Shown: positions 6,011-9,215 of the stretch, piece by piece | Layout: the number at the start of each line of letters is the position of its first letter | Position numbering within the stretch: position 1 is the stretch's first letter | From: Bog-159 sp049511415 | GTDB lineage: Bacteria > Acidobacteriota > Terriglobia > Bryobacterales > Bryobacteraceae | Assembly (NCBI GenBank): GCA_049511415.1 | Contig: JBEKYC010000128.1 | Location: 1 to 9,215 of the forward strand | Length of the DNA: 9,215 nucleotides | Direction: 5' to 3' | Position numbers and translations under genes: made by a program | The notes under the pieces: model-generated | Told to the model about the DNA's origin: nothing | Databases searched by the model: none | The model's input: only the letters and a program-made list of their open reading frames with translations

Positions 6011-6446
6011 ACGGGGCGCGGACGTAGCGTGGACCAGGCACGAGAACCGGCACGCCAGGTATGCTTGCAATTCTCGACCGCTGCTGCCCGTGGTGATAGA
6101 GAAGGACGAACGAAGAGCCGGCTTACGACAGGTATCCGCCGATGGTAATCAAAGGGATTGTCGTGATTCTGCTCGATAGAACATTCGCGACCAAGGACTT
6201 AGGTGTTGACGCCAATGTATGGGATGGCGGCTCGCCTATAGAAGCCGTCTCGCGAGCGAGTGATATCCGTTCCTGATTATCGGCAGCATAACGGTTCTCT
6301 GGCGTGAATGTGGCCGATCCTGACGCAAGTTGCATAGTGTATCAGCACACTGGCCTCGTTGCATTCCAGCCGCTGATCTCGCTGCGCCACACGACGGCGT
6401 TGTGAGTTGATATCGCTAGGTGTCCGGTTGCCGAGACCACACGGAT
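6011..6446. other. Low-coding interval between the plus-strand locus and the minus-strand operon
   Basis: These 436 bases hold no gene of normal size. Composition is more balanced than in the flanks. A 44-codon plus frame (6142-6276) is listed separately. No terminator with a T-run is seen for either converging transcript. A CTCGCGAG palindrome lies near 6249-6256. The stretch may be decayed coding sequence. Confidence 0.5.
6142..6276 (+). CDS. Possible 44-aa peptide or gene remnant
   Basis: ATG to TGA, 44 residues. It begins with a hydrophobic run (MVIKGIVVILLDR) followed by a polar part containing DLGVDANVWDGG. The protein-like look continues upstream in frame to two stop codons at 6094-6099 without another start, which suggests a fragment of a longer decayed gene. 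There is no clear Shine-Dalgarno sequence. The minus-strand frame over the same bases (6123-6335) is an alternative. Low confidence. Confidence 0.2.
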   Translation: MVIKGIVVILLDRTFATKDLGVDANVWDGGSPIEAVSRASDIRS

Positions 6447-6935
6447 TCAGACCATCGGTTTCGCTTCAATGTAGCAGACGTGGATGATGGTCTCGGCGGG
6501 GTCAGCAGCGTTCGCGGGCGGCTCAGGGCCTGGCCGCTCTTCCCACTCGAACCACTCGTGGCCGTCGGAATCCGTCGCCAGTTGCTTCACGGTTACCGTG
6601 TGCCGCGGCCCGGTATAATCGCCGGGCAGCGTCTTTAAATAGCCGTACTGAATCCGGAAGCGCCGCGGCCCGGTGCTCGTCCGGGTCTCTCGCTCCAGGC
6701 GCGCCAGTCTTGAGACGATGCGCTGCAGTTCGGTCCTGATGATCTCGCCGATGGTGCGAATCTGATACGTCCACTCCAGGCCTGCAACTTCAGTCGGCAG
6801 GGGTTCACCCCGCATTCTGGCGCGGTTTCGGGCAACCTCGAGCATCACATCGTAATACTGCCGCGAGGCATCCGTTTCCGCCGCAGGTAGCAATCCCACT
6901 TCCAGCTTGCGAAGGCGTCGATCCAGCGCACGCAT
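6447..6935 (-). CDS. Hypothetical coiled-coil protein of the minus-strand operon
   Basis: A 162-aa protein. The N-terminus (MRALDRRLRKLE) is a short amphipathic/coiled-coil helix, a second helical stretch rich in Arg/Glu/Leu lies at about 60-85 (IGEIIRTELQRIVSRLARLERE), and the C-terminal half is beta-like with several Tyr and Trp (RRFRIQYGYLKTLPGDYTG, then HEWFEWEE). The start follows the winged-HTH stop by 10 bases, with GAGGG overlapping that stop at seven bases' spacing, so translation is probably coupled. No enzyme motif or membrane segment is visible. Similar short helix-opening proteins occur in acidobacterial prophage-like clusters as I recall, but no function is known. Confidence 0.75.
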   Translation of the reverse strand: MRALDRRLRKLEVGLLPAAETDASRQYYDVMLEVARNRARMRGEPLPTEVAGLEWTYQIRTIGEIIRTELQRIVSRLARLERETRTSTGPRRFRIQYGYLKTLPGDYTGPRHTVTVKQLATDSDGHEWFEWEERPGPEPPANAADPAETIIHVCYIEAKPMV

Positions 6936-6945
6936 CAGTCGGCCC

Positions 6946-7494
6946 TCACGCGACGGCCTCTTCCATGACGCGCCGCACGCGAGCGGTCAGGCGCCGCCTC
7001 ACACGCTCCTCGTCGATTTGCTTCATGCGCTCGGCTATCTGCTCGACCGACGCCGCCGGCCCAACTTCCGCGCGAACCTCCTTGACCCGCGCTGCCAGGT
7101 CCTTCTCGGCCTTGCACCCGCGGCAGATGCCCGCCCTGCTCAAGCGCTTACATGGGCGGTGACAATTTCCGCAGGCATGCTTCGCTGAGGCCAGCGGATT
7201 CGTCGGGTGCGCCGTGTCAGCGATATTCGCGTGGCCGGATCCGGCATTAAACATCGGGTGGCATATCCGATATGCCTGAACCTGATTCACAGGGAGGCCG
7301 ACCTTCTCCACCAGCCCAATATCCAACAACTGGCGCATCCCCGAAATCACCGATGGCCGGCTGACGCCGCACCGTCGGGCAATCGCGCCGTCGCTCATCC
7401 AGACCGTACGGTTGGTCCCGCAAGCCTTCGTCGCCAAAACGTAAAACACCAATTTGCCGATGGGCGACAAACGCCGGGACGGTATAGCATTCAC
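6946..7494 (-). CDS. Winged-helix DNA-binding protein with C-terminal zinc ribbon
   Basis: A 182-aa protein from the GTG at 7494. Residues 8-63 form a winged helix: LSPIGKLVFYVLA, then MSDGAIARRCGVSRPSVISG as the HTH, then MRQLLDIGLVEKVG leading into the wing. A treble-clef or ribbon-like Cys set follows (C108-x2-C111, C115, C124-x2-C127, ending AGICRGC), then a charged helical tail to the end. It is probably a transcription regulator. The same frame is open upstream to ATG 7734, but that stretch overlaps the zinc-ribbon gene and contains two phased operator-like dyads (7537-7577), so the shorter form is preferred. AAGG lies about 12 bases before the GTG, a modest ribosome site. TTG codons at 7455-7480 and ATG 7398 are later alternatives; the last would lose the first helix. 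Confidence 0.75.
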   Translation of the reverse strand: MNAIPSRRLSPIGKLVFYVLATKACGTNRTVWMSDGAIARRCGVSRPSVISGMRQLLDIGLVEKVGLPVNQVQAYRICHPMFNAGSGHANIADTAHPTNPLASAKHACGNCHRPCKRLSRAGICRGCKAEKDLAARVKEVRAEVGPAASVEQIAERMKQIDEERVRRRLTARVRRVMEEAVA

Positions 7495-7536
7495 GTCCGC
7501 GGGCGCCTTGCCGAATCCCGTTAACGTCGCAGTTTG

Positions 7537-7577
7537 CCTGTCAGCCGTTTTACAGGACCTGTCAAAATACTGACAGG
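7537..7577. promoter_or_regulatory. Paired 20-bp operator-like dyads before the winged-HTH gene
   Basis: Two copies of CCTGTCA-N6-TGACAGG. The site at 7558-7577 is perfect. The site at 7537-7556 has one mismatch (TTACAGG). They are separated by one base, so the centres are 21 bp apart, two helical turns, as expected for cooperative binding of a dimeric repressor on one DNA face. A TATAAA on the minus strand (7583-7588) lies just upstream, so initiation would fall inside the first dyad. Autoregulation by the winged-HTH protein is the simplest inference. Confidence 0.7.
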
Positions 7578-7582
7578 GTTTC

Positions 7583-7588
7583 TTTATA
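7583..7588 (-). promoter_or_regulatory. Candidate -10 box (TATAAA) for the winged-HTH gene
   Basis: TATAAA reads on the minus strand just ahead of the operator pair. No good -35 lies at 16-18 bases (TTGCCA occurs at 14). If used, the RNA would start inside the operator at about 7576. Weak on its own; it gains weight from the dyads. Confidence 0.3.
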
Positions 7589-7597
7589 GAGAGATTA

Positions 7598-7819
7598 TTA
7601 GATGGCAATGGCAGACTCCCTTCGATGGAGAGTCTCCGGCCTGCCGCAATCCCGGATGATGCAATCCGGACAGGTGATGGCGATTTGGGCGTGCTCCCGA
7701 CGAAAAACGCGGACCTGCTTTGCGGTCGCCGCAAAAGGCTTGTGGCACTGGCTACAGATTGGCCGTTCTCCGCGTTTGTCGATCAGAAACATACGCTGCT
7801 TCAACCGTCGTTGTCGCAT
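7598..7819 (-). CDS. Small CxxC...CxxC zinc-ribbon protein
   Basis: A 73-aa protein from ATG 7819. It has C22-S-Q-C25 and C50-P-D-C53, a four-cysteine zinc-ribbon spacing, followed by a short basic tail. It overlaps the end of the upstream HTH gene by 19 bases, so it is probably translationally coupled to it. Two other starts are possible: ATG 7864, with a fair GGAA ribosome site but a 64-base overlap, and ATG 7792, after the upstream stop. All keep the cysteines. The role is unknown; such small ribbons usually bind nucleic acid or a protein partner. An imperfect hairpin (AGACTC 7613-7618 with GAGTCT 7630-7635) lies at the end of the gene. Confidence 0.65.
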   Translation of the reverse strand: MRQRRLKQRMFLIDKRGERPICSQCHKPFAATAKQVRVFRREHAQIAITCPDCIIRDCGRPETLHRRESAIAI

Positions 7820-8247
7820 CTCAGGCGCATGGTGTTTCGCGCCAACAACGCGCGAAGCCCCCATGCTTGTTTCCGTTTAATGCGTGTGCTGGTAACCGCT
7901 AAGCGCGCCTCAATGTCTTCTAATTCGATGGCCTTGGCCGCCTTGTCCAGAACGATTTCGGCGGCGCGCACACGCGTAGATGGCGGCGTCTGAACATCCA
8001 CGACCATCTTTAGCAGCACTGCCGCGGCGACCGGCGAGCCTTGCTGTAAGCGCGCGATGGTCTGCCCGAATGTGTCACGCCGAGCCTTGCGATAAGCGGC
8101 GTCGAAGTCCGACTCCTTGAGCCAGCGATACAGCGTCTTGACGGCTACTTTGACGGAGCGCGCAGCTTCTTCGACGGAACGGGTCGACAACAGCGCGACT
8201 ATAGCTGCCTCTTGCTTAGGTTTTAGTTTTGGGACATTTCCGGACAT
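7801..8247 (-). CDS. Helix-turn-helix protein, phBC6A51-like / terminase-small-subunit-like
   Basis: A 148-aa protein. Residues 8-46 form a homeodomain-like HTH: KPKQEAAIVALLSTRSVEEAA, then VAVKTLYRWLKESDF with aromatic residues typical of phage and transposase HTHs. The middle (FGQTIARLQQGSPVAAAVLLKMV) and STRVRAAEIVLDKAAKAIELEDIEARL (90-116, in parts) are long helices. I recall this architecture from many small HTH proteins of acidobacterial and planctomycete prophage-like islands (Pfam HTH_Tnp_1_2-like). It is the first gene of the minus-strand operon. The start ATG has only a weak GAG 10-13 bases upstream but sits about 40 bases after a reasonable promoter. A DNA-binding role is likely; the exact job is unknown. 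Confidence 0.75.
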   Translation of the reverse strand: MSGNVPKLKPKQEAAIVALLSTRSVEEAARSVKVAVKTLYRWLKESDFDAAYRKARRDTFGQTIARLQQGSPVAAAVLLKMVVDVQTPPSTRVRAAEIVLDKAAKAIELEDIEARLAVTSTRIKRKQAWGLRALLARNTMRLRCDNDG

Positions 8248-8294
8248 TTTGTGTCATCTCGGCCAAGCATCGCCAGACCTTCGCCAGTGTCGAT

Positions 8295-8324
8295 TTATTA
8301 TTTCAGAAACGCCTTGCCTTTCAA
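8295..8324 (-). promoter_or_regulatory. Candidate sigma-70 promoter for the minus-strand operon
   Basis: On the minus strand, TTGAAA (8319-8324), then 18 bases, then TAATAA (8295-8300); with 17-base spacing the -10 reads ATAATA. Transcription would begin near 8288 and give a leader of about 40 bases before ATG 8247. It lies in the divergent gap with the DUF3489 gene, for which I see no equally good promoter. Confidence 0.45.
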
Positions 8325-8382
8325 GCACTTCCGAGTGATCCATGTGGTGACCGCGAATCGCGGAACGAAAAGGAGCACGAAC

Positions 8383-9054
8383 ATGACGATTTTCACCATC
8401 GATAACGAAAACAGCATCACCGCATTTGCCACTGCCGAAGCCGCCGCAGCCGCCAGCACGACGCCTTTTGATTTGTTCACGGATCAGAAGGAACTGGCCG
8501 AGTTGATCGCCGCGTGGCCGGCAGAGCGCCTGATAGCCACGTACAACAGCCTGCCGGGCGTCAAGCCGGTGAAAGCGCTGAAAGACCCCAAGACGGCGGC
8601 CGCGAAGATTTGGGAGCGCGTCGAGAAGCTGGGCCAGATGGTTGCAGCGGAGCCGGTAGCCGCCACGCCCGAGGCTGAACCGCCTGCGAAGCCGAAGGCC
8701 AGCGGAAAGGCCAAAGGTGGCGCACAGGCCGCCAAGGGCGCGCCGTCGAAGGGGAAGGCCACCAGCAAGGCCACCGCCGCCAAGAAGAGCGCGCCTGCCG
8801 CAAAGCCCGCGCCCAAGGGCAAGAAGGCGGCCAAGGCGGAAGCGGACGGGCCGCGCGAAGGCAGCAAGATGGCTCAGGTCATCGAGATGCTGCAACGCGC
8901 CAAGGGAGCCACGATCAGCGAAATCATGGACCGGATGCAATGGCAGCGACACACTGTTCGCGGATTTATGGCCGGCGCGATGAAGAAGGCCGGGTACGCC
9001 GTCGAGAGCTTCAAGCCGGAAGGTGGCGAACGCAGCTACCGCCTGCCTAAGTAG
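8383..9054 (+). CDS. DUF3489 domain protein with histone-H1-like Lys/Ala linker
   Basis: A 223-aa protein. The start ATG 8383 is fixed by AAAAGGAG seven bases upstream; the frame is open further upstream but not protein-like there. Three parts are visible. Residues 30-83 (DLFTDQKELAELIAAWP ... LPGVKPVKALKDPKTAA ... IWERVEKL) form the N-terminal segment usual in this family. Residues about 98-156 are a low-complexity Ala/Lys/Pro/Gly linker like histone H1 tails. Residues about 158-222 are the DUF3489 domain, a winged-helix-like fold: SKMAQVIEMLQRAKGATISE, IMDRMQWQRHTVRGFMAGAM, and the ending KPEGGERSYRL. It probably binds DNA, the linker doing so without sequence specificity. It is divergent from the minus-strand operon and followed by its own terminator. 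Its role is unknown; such genes occur repeatedly in proteobacterial and acidobacterial accessory regions. A CCGCG-AAT-CGCGG dyad (8351-8363) precedes the ribosome site. Confidence 0.9.
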   Translation: MTIFTIDNENSITAFATAEAAAAASTTPFDLFTDQKELAELIAAWPAERLIATYNSLPGVKPVKALKDPKTAAAKIWERVEKLGQMVAAEPVAATPEAEPPAKPKASGKAKGGAQAAKGAPSKGKATSKATAAKKSAPAAKPAPKGKKAAKAEADGPREGSKMAQVIEMLQRAKGATISEIMDRMQWQRHTVRGFMAGAMKKAGYAVESFKPEGGERSYRLPK

Positions 9055-9077
9055 CCCCACCCAGTTTGCCCGCCCAC

Positions 9078-9110
9078 GCCCGCCCGGCTCCGGCCGCGGC
9101 GGGCTTTTTT
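9078..9110 (+). terminator. Rho-independent terminator after the DUF3489 gene
   Basis: GCCCGCC (9078-9084) pairs perfectly with GGCGGGC (9098-9104) around a GC-rich loop that can pair further, followed directly by T6 (9105-9110). It starts 24 bases after the stop codon. Confidence 0.88.
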
Positions 9111-9215
9111 GCTGTTGGTTAATAATGGATTCCCCGATGGCATAACGACCGTCACGACTGCTAGAATCGCCTCTGAAGTTACTCCTTGTTATTGGCGAGC
9201 AGGGGAGCACCCTTG
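9111..9215. other. Right-end intergenic sequence
   Basis: No gene is seen in these 105 bases. TAGAAT (9162-9167) with a poor -35 could be a weak plus-strand promoter, and GGGGAG is followed by a TTG as the last codon of the window, so a gene may begin at the right edge. This cannot be decided here. Confidence 0.3.

Noticed and set aside
7495..7734. N-terminal extension of the winged-HTH protein to 262 residues
   Set aside because: It overlaps the zinc-ribbon gene, reads through the paired operator dyads and is not domain-like before about residue 88.
8232..8249. Direct repeat GGACATTT twice with a 10-base period over the start of the HTH gene
   Set aside because: It falls mostly inside the first codons (M-S-G-N-V), and two 8-mers are not enough to call an operator or element end.
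8254..9210. 318-codon minus-strand open frame opposite the DUF3489 gene
   Set aside because: It is the mirror of the Ala/Lys-rich coding strand, its translation is Arg/Gly/Leu low-complexity, and it reads through the terminator; the plus-strand gene has domain matches and a strong ribosome site.
1..9215. CRISPR array, tRNA or rRNA genes
   Set aside because: No regularly spaced repeats, cloverleaf-like segments with a conserved T-loop, or rRNA signatures were seen on either strand.

Overview
The window looks like chromosomal DNA of a soil Acidobacterium of the Solibacter/Bryobacter type. This is inferred from gene content, not from a marker gene. The reasons are a high-GC composition, a TIGR02999-type ECF sigma factor next to a Hanks-type kinase with a tandem-repeat sensor tail, an acidobacterial-looking IS6 transposase, and a DUF3489 protein. 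No rRNA, tRNA or CRISPR array was seen.

Layout. (1) Bases 1-2305, minus strand: a signalling pair. An ECF sigma factor with a perfect TATAAT placed so close to its ATG that the mRNA may be leaderless is followed by a membrane Ser/Thr kinase whose outer part consists of GloVer-type repeats and runs off the left edge. (2) 2434-2956, plus strand: a 5'-truncated IS6 transposase kept open by two compensating frameshifts. (3) 3079-6010, plus strand: the most interesting block. It holds a cytoplasmic subtilase of the cyanobactin PatA/PatG type, a 72-aa CGGC-motif protein overlapping it by ATGA, a separate protein matching the C-terminal part of PatG, a 92-aa ten-cysteine protein with a short leader-like N-terminus, and a 93-aa protein of unknown function. 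I read this as a compact peptide-maturation (RiPP-like) locus without a visible YcaO/cyclodehydratase. (4) 6011-6446: a poorly coding stretch with one 44-codon frame. (5) 6447-8247, minus strand: four small genes of accessory or prophage character: an HTH protein, a CxxC zinc-ribbon protein, a winged-HTH protein with a zinc ribbon, and a coiled-coil protein. A striking pair of 20-bp dyads lies before the winged-HTH gene. (6) 8383-9110, plus strand: a divergent DUF3489 gene with a histone-H1-like linker and a clear intrinsic terminator.

How the genes may work together. In block 3, the protease would process a small substrate, for which the Cys-rich peptide is the best local candidate. The PatG-C-like protein and the CGGC protein would be accessory factors from the same transcript. 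In block 5, the winged-HTH protein could repress its own promoter through the paired operator. The sigma factor and kinase in block 1 form the usual acidobacterial regulatory pair. All functions are from family recognition by eye; no search was run.
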